DNA from: Aeromicrobium sp. Root236
GTDB taxonomy: Bacteria > Actinomycetota > Actinomycetes > Propionibacteriales > Nocardioidaceae
Length of the DNA stretch: 64,000 nt
NCBI RefSeq assembly: GCF_001428805.1
Contig: NZ_LMIS01000001.1
Coordinates: 1 to 64,000 of the forward strand
Direction: 5' to 3'
Made by a program: the position numbers and the translations under genes
Notes under the pieces: generated by a model
The model's input: the letters and a program-made list of their open reading frames with translations, nothing else
What the model was told of the DNA's origin: nothing
Database searches by the model: none
Part shown: positions 1-7,384 of the stretch, piece after piece
Layout: each line of letters opens with the position of its first letter
Numbering within the stretch: the stretch's first letter is position 1

Positions 1-411
1 ACGATGTTCCTCCATCTCGGGAATGGTCCGCTGAGGACGGAGTGCGCAGGCATTTCTCGGGACGTTCCAAGCCTCTATTGAGCGTCACCCCCGACCACTT
101 TCCGCCGCCGGGAGGCAACCATTCTGAGAGCCACACCAGCCCGGTGGGCAGCAAGAGGTGGGGCCTTCCCGACGACGTCGCGGGCCCGCACAGATACGTA
201 CGGACGAAACGACCCTCCCAGAAATGCAAGAGGTGTGTGGATGTTCGTCTTTCGAATCCGTGGCGGCACAATTGCCGAGCTTTGTCAGTGAAGTTCGTGA
301 GTCATGTTCTTCGTGGCGAGCCAGGGTGGAGCCATACGAAGCGACGAGAGATGCGGTCCCTACGTGTGGGCCAAGCGTGACGGGTTCTGAGTCGCGCAGA
401 TGTCTTGGTGC
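1..411. other. No recognisable gene
   Basis: All six frames were read here. The open frames have compositions and starts that look like chance, and none resembles a family I know. The stretch lies downstream of the DUF2231 gene, so it may be the end of a transcription unit or decayed island DNA. No tRNA, repeat or clear terminator was seen. Confidence 0.5.
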
Positions 412-879
412 TCAAGAGTTCATGTTGGTGTCGGACCATGCGGCTTTGGCGCCGCTCTCTCCGATCCGGACCACCTGGACCGTCGTCCCTGCTGCTGCGA
501 AGACTGTACAGATGGCGAGGGCGATGAGGATCGAGCGGTGGATAGACGGGGTGCGCCCGCGTCGTTGGGCGGCGTAACTGGTGACGGCAACAACTGCGAG
601 GCCGATCATCCACGGCAGCAGCCCGTCTGCCAGGTGGGTGTGTCTCTCCAGCAGGGCAGAGTGGGGAACGTGTCGTTCGAGAGTTTCACCTGTGGAGGTG
701 GAGAGGGGGACGAGCGCCAGTCCGATGAGGCTGAGGCCGGCCGGCAGTGGTCCTGCCCACGTTCGGAACCGTGGCCACAACGCGGCCAGCAGGACGGTCA
801 GCGCGGCGAGCGGGACGAGGACGACGGTCGCATGCACGATCAAGGGGTGGAGTGGCAGGCCATGGAAGTCATTCGGCAT
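412..879 (-). CDS. DUF2231 family four-helix membrane protein
   Basis: A 155-residue protein with four hydrophobic segments and the motif HPLIVH near the N-terminus (residues 11-16), which is the hallmark of DUF2231 inner-membrane proteins. Family function is not established; relatives often sit near redox or haem and metal genes. ATG 879 has a GGGAG ribosome site about 8 nt upstream. The predicted transcript begins about 38 nt earlier, at a promoter carrying the two-component box (924-955), and a 15-codon leaderless frame (869-916) overlaps this start. The family assignment is good; the role in the regulon is inferred from the promoter. Confidence 0.8.
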   Translation of the reverse strand: MPNDFHGLPLHPLIVHATVVLVPLAALTVLLAALWPRFRTWAGPLPAGLSLIGLALVPLSTSTGETLERHVPHSALLERHTHLADGLLPWMIGLAVVAVTSYAAQRRGRTPSIHRSILIALAICTVFAAAGTTVQVVRIGESGAKAAWSDTNMNS

Positions 880-916
880 TGGGCGTGCTCCCGGTTGCGG
901 GAATTCTCAACGACAT
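869..916 (-). CDS. Possible 15-codon leaderless leader peptide before the DUF2231 gene
   Basis: ATG 916 lies 7 nt after the -10 hexamer TAGTTT (924-929), the same distance at which the other promoters of this set place their start codons. It opens a frame of 15 codons that stops in the first codons of the DUF2231 gene in another frame. It could be a coupling leader peptide. Alternatively a one-base indel may have separated the original leaderless start from the DUF2231 frame. There is no homology evidence. Confidence 0.3.
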   Translation of the reverse strand: MSLRIPATGSTPNAE

Positions 917-923
917 GTGGGTG

Positions 924-955
924 AAACTACGGTGAGTTTCCTGATCAGAACCTGA
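924..955 (-). promoter_or_regulatory. Two-component regulon promoter 1 (DUF2231)
   Basis: Read on the minus strand: TCAGG (955-951), six bases, TCAGG (944-940), ten bases, then a perfect TANNNT -10, TAGTTT (929-924). The 11-bp period is what OmpR/PhoB-type regulators recognise, and the repeat sits where a -35 element would be. Five more copies with the same spacing occur in the first 8.2 kb. Confidence 0.75.
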
Positions 956-983
956 TCGCCAGTGGCCGAGGAGATGGACCCGT

Positions 984-1124
984 TCAACTCAGCCAGCGGA
1001 TGAGCTGGACGCAGACCAGTACGGAGAGCAGGCCACCGCCGAGGACCAGGTCGCGGCGCACCCGCCGGCTGCCGTGTGGGCGCCGGCGATCAGGGTTCCC
1101 GGTTCGTCGGGCACTGATGGTCAC
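984..1124 (-). CDS. Small single-pass membrane protein, 46 residues
   Basis: A short gene with a GTG start at 1124 and a TGA stop at 984. The first 27 residues are rich in Arg and the C-terminal part is one hydrophobic helix (about residues 27-44) ending in RWLS. I do not recognise a family. What makes it credible is its promoter: a TCAGG-N6-GCAGG box, 10 nt, the -10 CATCGT and then exactly 6 nt to the GTG, matching DedA and the GT-C gene. The message would be leaderless. It lies between the ZIP and DUF2231 genes on the same strand. It could be a regulator of a neighbouring membrane protein, but that is only inference. Confidence 0.55.
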   Translation of the reverse strand: MTISARRTGNPDRRRPHGSRRVRRDLVLGGGLLSVLVCVQLIRWLS

Positions 1125-1130
1125 GGTCCT

Positions 1131-1162
1131 ACGATGCAGGCGTTGACCTGCACTCAACCTGA
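1131..1162 (-). promoter_or_regulatory. Two-component regulon promoter 2 (small membrane protein)
   Basis: Minus strand: TCAGG (1162-1158), N6, GCAGG (1151-1147), N10, CATCGT (1136-1131), then 6 nt to GTG 1124. The second half-site has G for T, as in promoters 5 and 6. Confidence 0.7.
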
Positions 1163-1197
1163 TCGCTGTTGCCCCAGAACGCTGCCGGTTTGTGCCG

Positions 1198-2067
1198 TCA
1201 GACTCCTCCGGCGATCACGATGCCGTCGGTGATGAAGCCGGCGAGGATTCCGAGTAGCAGGCCGAGCGCGACCAGGTCGGAGCGTTTGGCCTTGGCAACG
1301 ACCCCCAACAACTGGGCGATGACGTAGACGATTGAGCCTGCGGCCAAGGTGAGGAATGCGACGCTGACCGGCTCGGAGGTGAAGCTGTGCCCGACGCCGG
1401 CGCCGACGAATGTGGGGCCACCGCCGATGGCAGCCATCGTCAGCAGGAATCGCCAGCTCGGCATCTGTGCCTGCCCGTCGTCGCCGAGGTCGCCCGCGAG
1501 CGGCGCGACGATGCCGAATCCTTCGGTCGCGTTGTGGAGGGCGAACCCGATGACCAGCACCGTGGCAAGAGCGATCTCGTCGCTGGCGGCCGCCTGGCCG
1601 ATCGCGAGACCCTCCGCGAAGTTGTGCAGTCCGATTCCGACCGCGATCATCAGCGACAGTTGCTTGGCGGTTGACCACCGCACGCCCGTTGCCGTCTTGG
1701 TGTCACCTTCTTGGAATGTGGAGGGAGCCTGGCTGCGCTGATCTCCGAGCGACGACCGGCTGGCGTGGCGGTCGAAGGCGACCAGGCCGAGCAGTCCGAG
1801 GGAGAGCCCGGCGACGAACAACGCTCCGTAGCCCACGATCGGGCCGGCGCTCCCGTCGCCCTCGTGCACCGCGGCGAGAGCGCTGTCGATGGGTTCCCAG
1901 GCCGCTGACATGACGTCCCAGAAGAGAAACAGCAGGACACCCACGGCTGTTGCGCTCAGTGTGATGCGCAGTTGCGGGGCGGGGCGCTTGAGCCTGCCGA
2001 TGGGGAGGCCGATGATGATCGCGCCGCCTGCGATCAGGCCGAGCAGCAAGGTGGTGGACAGGGTCAT
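1198..2067 (-). CDS. ZIP family divalent metal transporter
   Basis: A 289-residue membrane protein with about eight helices. It has the ZIP metal-site signatures: an HNFAEG motif in one helix and HNATEG in the next, whose His, Asn and Glu residues form the binuclear metal site. A hydrophilic loop precedes the first motif. ZIP proteins import Zn, Fe or Mn into the cytosol. ATG 2067 was chosen over the longer frame because GGAGG lies just upstream and because a DtxR/IdeR-like palindrome (2089-2107) sits 22 bp before it. That box suggests repression by iron or manganese; the true substrate cannot be read from sequence. Confidence 0.85.
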   Translation of the reverse strand: MTLSTTLLLGLIAGGAIIIGLPIGRLKRPAPQLRITLSATAVGVLLFLFWDVMSAAWEPIDSALAAVHEGDGSAGPIVGYGALFVAGLSLGLLGLVAFDRHASRSSLGDQRSQAPSTFQEGDTKTATGVRWSTAKQLSLMIAVGIGLHNFAEGLAIGQAAASDEIALATVLVIGFALHNATEGFGIVAPLAGDLGDDGQAQMPSWRFLLTMAAIGGGPTFVGAGVGHSFTSEPVSVAFLTLAAGSIVYVIAQLLGVVAKAKRSDLVALGLLLGILAGFITDGIVIAGGV

Positions 2068-2088
2068 GCGTTCCTCCTGGACGTGTGC

Positions 2089-2107
2089 GCAGGTAAGCCT
2101 CACCTAT
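2089..2107. promoter_or_regulatory. DtxR/IdeR-like metal box before the ZIP gene
   Basis: A 19-bp interrupted palindrome: AGGT-A-AG-C-CT-C-ACCT on the plus strand, flanked by GC and AT. On the minus strand it reads TAGGT-G-AGGCT-T-ACCT, close to the known DtxR/IdeR consensus TTAGGTTAGGCTAACCTAA. It is 22 bp upstream of the ZIP start codon, the right place for repression. Confidence 0.6.
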
Positions 2108-2176
2108 GCATGGCGCCAGAGCAAATCCGTCCAGGCGGTAGAGGTTGTTCGGCGTTGACGAGTTCGGACCCGGAGG

Positions 2177-2929
2177 TCAAATGATTGTGGCTGGCCGGGT
2201 GGTGCCCAGCCATGTGGCCAGGGCTCGCGCGGTCAGGACGGCCGCTACGGTCTCGGCAGCGAGCAGCCCAGCGAGGACGAGCAATTGGACCTCGGCTGCT
2301 TCGCCTGGAGATGCGCCGCCCAGCAAGAGGCCGACGAAAGCTCCAGGAAGAGTGACCAGGCCCGCACTTCGAGTTTGGTCAATCGCTGGTATCAGTGCCC
2401 TGCCGGCGGCCACGCGTCCGAAGTCGGCCACGGCTTGGCGCGGCGTCGCTCCGAGGGAGAGCCACGCTTCGACTTGTCCCCAGTCACGCCCCACGTCGTC
2501 GCGCAGTCTCACGCCTGTGAGCGATGCGGCCGTCATGGATCCGCCGATGATCTGGGCGCTGAAGGGCACGATGGTCTCGGACTGCATCTGCAAGGCCCCG
2601 CTGGCGAGGACGGGAATCACTGCGCACGCAGCGCCAGCTGCGATTGCCAGCCCGAGCAGCGGTGCCAGCGGCATGCCGCATCGGATCCGTCTGGCTGAGG
2701 TGATCGATGCGGCGACCAGCATCACGCCGAGATAGACGGCGACGCCTTCAGGGTGTCGAAAGACCCAACCGATCACCAGTGCAATCGCCACCATTTGAAC
2801 GGCTCCGCGTGCAAGCGCGATCAATACGTCGGCTCGAATGCGTACCCGCGCCACGCTCGACGTGATGATCGTGATTCCGAGCAAGACCAGAACTGCGATC
2901 CCCGACTGCACTGCGTCAACCCCACTCAT
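2177..2929 (-). CDS. FetB/UPF0014-type ABC transporter permease
   Basis: A 250-residue multi-helix membrane protein. The segment around residues 190-210 (LPGAFVGLLLGGASP) matches the conserved C-terminal motif of the UPF0014/FetB family, whose E. coli member forms an iron-export ABC system with the ATPase FetA. ATG 2929 is preferred to the longer frame because the extra N-terminus is not membrane-like; GGGAG lies about 9 nt upstream. No FetA-like ATPase is visible next to it, so the partner must be elsewhere or the protein works differently. It follows the first COG4705-type gene by 40 nt, probably in one transcript. Confidence 0.75.
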   Translation of the reverse strand: MSGVDAVQSGIAVLVLLGITIITSSVARVRIRADVLIALARGAVQMVAIALVIGWVFRHPEGVAVYLGVMLVAASITSARRIRCGMPLAPLLGLAIAAGAACAVIPVLASGALQMQSETIVPFSAQIIGGSMTAASLTGVRLRDDVGRDWGQVEAWLSLGATPRQAVADFGRVAAGRALIPAIDQTRSAGLVTLPGAFVGLLLGGASPGEAAEVQLLVLAGLLAAETVAAVLTARALATWLGTTRPATII

Positions 2930-2969
2930 GGAGATAGTCTCCCGGCTGCTGCCAGGCCGGACGACCTCC

Positions 2970-3767
2970 TTAGACCGCGTCGAGCTCGTCCTCTGGAAGT
3001 TCGGCGTCCCGAACGGATCCATGCGCACCCTCGGTGTCGCTGTGGGTGACGGCCACATACGTGACCAGGGCGGCGAAGATCAGCAGTGCCAGCCCGGTGA
3101 CGGTCCCGTCGCCCCAGCCCAGTCCACCTGCGGAGTGCGACTTCCCGAGCCAGTCGGCGACCGACGCCCCAAGGGGGCGAGTCAGCACGTAGGCCGCCCA
3201 GAACGCGATGGTGGCGTCGAGCCCGACTCGCCACAGCACGAGCGGGACCAGGATGAGGATTCCGAACAGGAGGATCGACCAGGCGAACCCGAGACCCATC
3301 TCGATCGCTGTCGCGTCGCCGACCGCCGTGCCGAGGCCGAAGGTGAGCAGGACGGCGCCCCAGTAGAATCGTTCGCGCCGATTGGTGGTGATCGAGTGCA
3401 CCGAGAGCGTGCCCTCGCTGGCCTTCCACCATGCGAGGAGTCCGCACAGGAGGACGAAGTAGATGGCGGAGTCCACCGCGTACGGCGTGCCGAGCGCAAC
3501 GTGCGGTCCGTCGGCGATCATCGTGCCGAACAGTGCGACGCTCAGGACCGTCGTCCAGTAACGGACCGGGTGGTAGCGGTCGGCTCGCAGCTGCAGCCAC
3601 AGGACCACGAAGAACCCACCGATCCCGATCAGGGCGGCCAACGGGATGCTGACGCTGCCGAGGTAGTCGGATCCGGCCTCACCCATACCGGTGGTCAGCA
3701 GCTTGATGATCCAAAAGAGGAGGAAGACCTCAGGGACCTTGGTCGCGCGGAAGGTTCGTGTGGGCAC
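2970..3767 (-). CDS. COG4705-type membrane protein with fourfold internal repeat, copy 1
   Basis: A 265-residue membrane protein with about eight helices. Four repeats of the pattern [FY]W-x9-G-x4-D are visible, with W at residues 19, 71, 136 and 190 and the acidic residue at 34, 86, 151 and 205. This matches the uncharacterised COG4705 group. GTG 3767 was chosen because the longer frame would start inside the regulatory box, while this GTG lies 8 nt after the -10 hexamer TAGCGT. Copy 2 lies at 5194-6024. Four membrane-embedded Asp residues in pseudo-fourfold symmetry suggest cation handling, which is inference. Family call good, function unknown. Confidence 0.75.
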   Translation of the reverse strand: MPTRTFRATKVPEVFLLFWIIKLLTTGMGEAGSDYLGSVSIPLAALIGIGGFFVVLWLQLRADRYHPVRYWTTVLSVALFGTMIADGPHVALGTPYAVDSAIYFVLLCGLLAWWKASEGTLSVHSITTNRRERFYWGAVLLTFGLGTAVGDATAIEMGLGFAWSILLFGILILVPLVLWRVGLDATIAFWAAYVLTRPLGASVADWLGKSHSAGGLGWGDGTVTGLALLIFAALVTYVAVTHSDTEGAHGSVRDAELPEDELDAV

Positions 3768-3775
3768 GTGACAGG

Positions 3776-3807
3776 ACGCTAGGTGGCTGCACCTGATCGC
3801 AACCTGA
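3776..3807 (-). promoter_or_regulatory. Two-component regulon promoter 3 (COG4705 copy 1)
   Basis: Minus strand: TCAGG (3807-3803), N6, TCAGG (3796-3792), N10, TAGCGT (3781-3776), then 8 nt to GTG 3767. The box overlaps the longer alternative start and thereby argues against it. Confidence 0.75.
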
Positions 3808-3810
3808 CCA

Positions 3811-4428
3811 TCAGGCACGGACGGGACGCCCGCGACGGTTGCGCGCGTACGCGACGGTTGCCGGTACGACTGACAGTGCGGCGAGCCCGATGGTGATGAG
3901 CTCGATGTGGGCGGCGACGAAGGTGATGCCGCCGAAGAGGTAGCCGACCGTCACGATCGAGACCGACCACGCGGCGCCGCCCACCAGGTTGTAGATGCTG
4001 AAGCGGCGGCGGGGCATGTGCGCGACTCCCGCGACGGCGGGCACGAATGTCCGTATGACGGGGACGAATCGCGCCAGGATCACCGCGCCCGAGCCGTGGT
4101 GGTCGAAGAACTGGCTGGCGCGGTCTGCGTTGGCTTGGGAGAACAGTCGCGAGTCCGGCCGCGAGAACAGCCGCGGCCCGAGTCGCCGCCCGATCGAGTA
4201 GCCGACCTGGTCACCGAGCACGGCGGCCGCGAAGACACCGAAACCAAGCAGCCAGATCGGCAGCGCGATGACGTGCGATGCGACGAGGGCGCCCGCGAGG
4301 AACAGCAGCGAGTCGCCCGGCAGGAAGAACCCGACGAGCAGTCCACTCTCGGCGAACACGACTGCCATGATCAGCAGCAACGCGGCAGGGCCGAGGGAGT
4401 ACAGCAGCGGCGTCAGGATGGCGATCAT
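3811..4428 (-). CDS. DedA family membrane protein
   Basis: A 205-residue DedA/SNARE-associated protein. Conserved family features are visible: an acidic residue and FLPGD after the second hydrophobic segment (near residues 27-39) and the RFVPVIRTFVP motif in the middle. Several DedA proteins flip undecaprenyl phosphate or phosphatidylethanolamine across the membrane. The ATG overlaps the stop of the upstream PAP2 gene (ATGA), so the two are translationally coupled. A second, dedicated promoter with the two-component box lies inside the end of the PAP2 gene and would give a leaderless DedA message. A role in lipid-carrier recycling with PAP2 is a reasonable inference. Confidence 0.88.
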   Translation of the reverse strand: MIAILTPLLYSLGPAALLLIMAVVFAESGLLVGFFLPGDSLLFLAGALVASHVIALPIWLLGFGVFAAAVLGDQVGYSIGRRLGPRLFSRPDSRLFSQANADRASQFFDHHGSGAVILARFVPVIRTFVPAVAGVAHMPRRRFSIYNLVGGAAWSVSIVTVGYLFGGITFVAAHIELITIGLAALSVVPATVAYARNRRGRPVRA

Positions 4429-5126
4429 GGCGTCACGTTAGGTGCGGGAACCTGATCGGCGCCTGATCGATCGGTGTGGCCCGGCGTGCGCACCCAGATG
4501 GCGCTCACGAGCCCGAGAAGAGCCAATATCGCGGCGGCCAGGAGCCAGGATGCGATGACGTCACTGGCCCAGTGATAGCCGAGGTAGACGCGGCTGAGCC
4601 CGATCCCGACCGCGAGCAAAGCTAGACAGCAGGTGGCTGCGATGCGCTGGCGGCGCCTGTGCATCAGCGGTACCAGCAAGATGACCACCAGTCCGAGGAA
4701 CACCGCGGAGTTGAGGGTGTGACCGGAAGGGAACGAGTACGTACGGTCGACAGCTCCGAGCCTGACTCCTGAACCGGGACGGTGTCGTGCCACGAGTTGC
4801 TTGACGCCGAGCGTGAGGGATGCGGACACGCCCATGGCAGCTGCGGCGGACATGGCGAAGAACGGTCCGCGACGCTCGAGCAGGGCGATGATCAGGAGCA
4901 ACGCCAACACGCCGACGACCGCCTCGCTGCCGACTAGCGTCAGCAGCTTGGCGGCGGCCGTCAGGGGAGCGGATCTTGCGCTGACTGCGTCAGCCGCAAC
5001 GTACGGATCAACGGCTGCCGAGACTCCATCGTGTTCGCGGGCGGAGTCGGCAAGGAAGAACACGCCGGCAATCGAACCTCCGACCAGGGTGGTGGCCAGG
5101 GCTGTGAGTCGAGCCGGTGCGCGCAT
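4425..5126 (-). CDS. PAP2 family lipid phosphatase
   Basis: A 233-residue membrane protein with the three phosphatase motifs: KQLVARHRP, SFPSGHT, and SRVYLGYHWASDV. These carry the Lys, Arg, Ser-Gly-His and His-Asp residues of the PAP2 active site, so it should be active. Typical substrates are undecaprenyl pyrophosphate or phosphatidic acid at the outer membrane face. ATG 5126 is chosen because the longer frame would start within a terminator hairpin; a GAGG lies about 8 nt upstream. It forms a pair with DedA (4-nt overlap). No two-component box is seen before its own start. Confidence 0.85.
   Translation of the reverse strand: MRAPARLTALATTLVGGSIAGVFFLADSAREHDGVSAAVDPYVAADAVSARSAPLTAAAKLLTLVGSEAVVGVLALLLIIALLERRGPFFAMSAAAAMGVSASLTLGVKQLVARHRPGSGVRLGAVDRTYSFPSGHTLNSAVFLGLVVILLVPLMHRRRQRIAATCCLALLAVGIGLSRVYLGYHWASDVIASWLLAAAILALLGLVSAIWVRTPGHTDRSGADQVPAPNVTP
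4435..4466 (-). promoter_or_regulatory. Two-component regulon promoter 4 (DedA), inside the PAP2 gene
   Basis: Minus strand: TCAGG (4466-4462), N6, TCAGG (4455-4451), N10, TAACGT (4440-4435), then 6 nt to ATG 4428. It lies wholly in the coding sequence of the last codons of PAP2, so DedA can be expressed apart from PAP2. Confidence 0.75.
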
Positions 5127-5145
5127 GTGGAGCCTCACGTGGAGA

Positions 5146-5182
5146 GCCCCGCCCAAACCATCGGGGGCGGTCTGGGCGGGGC
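5146..5182 (-). terminator. Hairpin after COG4705 copy 2
   Basis: A perfect 10-bp stem (GCCCCGCCCA with TGGGCGGGGC) extended by ACC/GGT, without a T-run. It follows the stop of the 5194-6024 gene and precedes PAP2, so it probably ends or weakens the upstream transcript. Confidence 0.6.
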
Positions 5183-5193
5183 AGTTCGGGTGG

Positions 5194-6024
5194 TTAGACG
5201 GGTGCGGTCACCAGTTCGCGGTCCTCGCGCCTGGCTTTGACGGTGAACCAGACAACGCACGCGACGATGATGGCGATGAACAGGGCGCTGGTGCCGTTGG
5301 TGCCCAGCCCCAGGCCGCCGTCCTTGGTCGGCGCGGTCAGGAAGTCGCCCATCGAGGCGCCGAACGGCCTGGTGATGACGTACGCGGCCCAGAACGCCAA
5401 GACGGCGTTGGTCTTGAAGCCGTAGTAGATCGCGGTGATCGCGGCGATGACCCCGCCGAAGATGAGCGCGGACGGGAAGTAGCCGACGGCGAGCTTCTCG
5501 GCGATCAGGTCGCCGGCAGACGTGCCCAGCGCGAACGTGAACAGGATCGCGAGCCAGTAGAACGCCTCGCGACGTCGGGTCACGATCGAGTGGATCGACA
5601 GCGTGCGCTCACTACGGAACCAGGCGACGAACGAGATGATGAGCCCCGCCCCGAAGATCGCCGTGGTGGTCCACAGACTGACTCCGAAGTTGTCGACGAG
5701 GTTGTCGGAGAACAGGGTCCCGACCACGCTGATCAGCACGACTGCAAGCCAGTAGATCGACGGAATGTAGCGTCGAACGGTGAACTGGACGACCAGCACG
5801 GCGGCCAGCAGCAGGGCCATGATGGCGGTGGTGGCCGAGAGGCCGAGGCCGACGTTCTCGTTGAGGTAGTCGGCGGCGGTCTCTCCGACGGTGGTCGACA
5901 AGATCTTGACCACCCAGAACAAGATGGTGACCTCGGGGACTTTGTTGAGCAACGTGCGGGTCCAGGCTCCGCGGTCGAGATGGCTCGCCTCACGGCTGGA
6001 CGTCGGTGCAGGTGATTGAGTCAT
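5194..6024 (-). CDS. COG4705-type membrane protein with fourfold internal repeat, copy 2
   Basis: A 276-residue paralogue of the protein at 2970-3767. It has the same four [FY]W-x9-G-x4-D repeats, with W at 37, 92, 157 and 212 and Asp at 52, 107, 172 and 227, about eight helices, and a charged C-terminus. ATG 6024 lies 7 nt after the -10 hexamer of regulon promoter 5, which rules out the longer frame that starts inside the kinase gene. It follows the sensor kinase directly. A copy on each side of the PAP2-DedA pair suggests that the two proteins serve the same process or form a heteromer; function is unknown. Confidence 0.75.
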   Translation of the reverse strand: MTQSPAPTSSREASHLDRGAWTRTLLNKVPEVTILFWVVKILSTTVGETAADYLNENVGLGLSATTAIMALLLAAVLVVQFTVRRYIPSIYWLAVVLISVVGTLFSDNLVDNFGVSLWTTTAIFGAGLIISFVAWFRSERTLSIHSIVTRRREAFYWLAILFTFALGTSAGDLIAEKLAVGYFPSALIFGGVIAAITAIYYGFKTNAVLAFWAAYVITRPFGASMGDFLTAPTKDGGLGLGTNGTSALFIAIIVACVVWFTVKARREDRELVTAPV

Positions 6025-6031
6025 GCGCTCC

Positions 6032-6063
6032 ACCTTGTTCGGAGCCACCTGCCAAGAACCTGA
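6032..6063 (-). promoter_or_regulatory. Two-component regulon promoter 5 (COG4705 copy 2)
   Basis: Minus strand: TCAGG (6063-6059), N6, GCAGG (6052-6048), N10, CAAGGT (6037-6032), 7 nt to ATG 6024. It sits just after the sensor kinase stop codon. Confidence 0.7.
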
Positions 6064-6070
6064 CTGATGT

Positions 6071-7384
6071 TCAGGAGCGGGGGAGGGTGAGAGTGAATGT
6101 CGTCGGGCCATGCGGCGACGTCACGTTCACGTCGCCGCCCAGCGTTCGGGCGACGCGTCGCGACAACGCCAGGCCCAGCCCTGCCCCGGCTGAACCGGTT
6201 CCCCGCTGGCCCGACCGGAAGATGGCCTCGAGGTCGTCCGCGGCGATCCCGACGCCGTCGTCGCTGACCATGATGTCGATCGATCGCTCATGGGTGACGC
6301 TCAGGAACTCGACAGACGTGCGCGCGTGCGTGAACGCGTTCTCGACGATGGGTGCCAGCGCGCGGACCGCCAGCTCGGTCGGCACCGACAGCTCAACCTC
6401 TTCGACGCCGTCGCTCGAGACGTTCAGTCCCGGCCTGTCGGGGCGATGGTCGAGCACTTCGTTGACGAGGGCGATCGCTGTCGTGCGGGTCTCGATCCGA
6501 GCCTCATTGCGCGCGATGGCCAGCAGCGACGTGATGGTGATACTCATGCGATCCACGAGGGCCACGACCCGGTCGAGCCGCTCGGTGATGGCCGGGCCCG
6601 GCGAGGCCATGATCGTGAGCTCTGCTTCACCGCGGATCGCGGTCAAGGGCGTCCGCAGCTCGTGAGCCAGCTCGGACGTCAGCTGTTGTTCGCTGCGCAG
6701 CGCGCCGGCGACACGGTCCAGGAGAACGTTGAGGGTTCTGCCCAACCGGCCGAACTCGTCGTCCGCCGCGGTCGTGTCGAACCTGGACTCGAGGTCGTGC
6801 TCGCTCCAGTCGCGAGCCTGGGCTGCCATCGACTCGACCGGTCCGAGGGTGCGCTTGACGGTCCAGGCGGCGATCGCCGCAGAGCCGCCCGTCACCGTCA
6901 ACGCGAGTGCGAGCAGACCCAGCAGAGTGAGGTTGCGAGTGGACTCGTATGGCTCGAGCGGAGCCTCGACGACCACGACCGCCTCAACCTTCCCGTTGCG
7001 CCGCACCGGGCCGGCCAGGAACGAGCGCTCGTGACGGTCCAACCGGGTCTGCTTGCGGACGTCAGCCAACGACTCCGCAGTCGCGGTGAGCCGCTGGCCC
7101 ACGCGGGGACCTTCAACGAGGGCGCCGTCCGCTGCATAGATCCACGTGGTGTCGTCAATGGTGTCGTCGGGTGTCTCCAACGCGGTGAGGCTCCCGTCAG
7201 GGCCGACCTTGACGGTCGAGGAGACAGCGGTGAGCTGATCGCGAAGCCGCGCTTCGATGTTCTTGTTCGTCAGAGCCGAGAGGACGAGCATGACCGTCAC
7301 AACCATGGCGGTCATGGCTACCGCTGACACGATCAGCGTCGTCCAGACGATCCTCGAGATGAGCGTGCGGTGCGAGAACCTCAT
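6071..7384 (-). CDS. Two-component sensor histidine kinase
   Basis: A 437-residue kinase. N-terminal helix (about 12-38), an extracytoplasmic region of about 120 residues, a second helix near 165-190, HAMP, then the H-box (SELAHELRTPL), N-box (PIVENAFTHA), and G-boxes (DDGVGI, GLGLAL). The sensor region has no domain I recognise. ATG 7384 overlaps the TGA of the response regulator (ATGA), so the pair is co-translated. The six direct-repeat boxes in the surrounding genes suggest that this system controls envelope, metal and glycosylation genes; the signal is unknown. Confidence 0.9.
   Translation of the reverse strand: MRFSHRTLISRIVWTTLIVSAVAMTAMVVTVMLVLSALTNKNIEARLRDQLTAVSSTVKVGPDGSLTALETPDDTIDDTTWIYAADGALVEGPRVGQRLTATAESLADVRKQTRLDRHERSFLAGPVRRNGKVEAVVVVEAPLEPYESTRNLTLLGLLALALTVTGGSAAIAAWTVKRTLGPVESMAAQARDWSEHDLESRFDTTAADDEFGRLGRTLNVLLDRVAGALRSEQQLTSELAHELRTPLTAIRGEAELTIMASPGPAITERLDRVVALVDRMSITITSLLAIARNEARIETRTTAIALVNEVLDHRPDRPGLNVSSDGVEEVELSVPTELAVRALAPIVENAFTHARTSVEFLSVTHERSIDIMVSDDGVGIAADDLEAIFRSGQRGTGSAGAGLGLALSRRVARTLGGDVNVTSPHGPTTFTLTLPRS

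Noticed and set aside
42..577. Plus-strand open frames at the left edge
   Set aside because: No family resemblance, no ribosome site, and they overlap the end of the DUF2231 gene.
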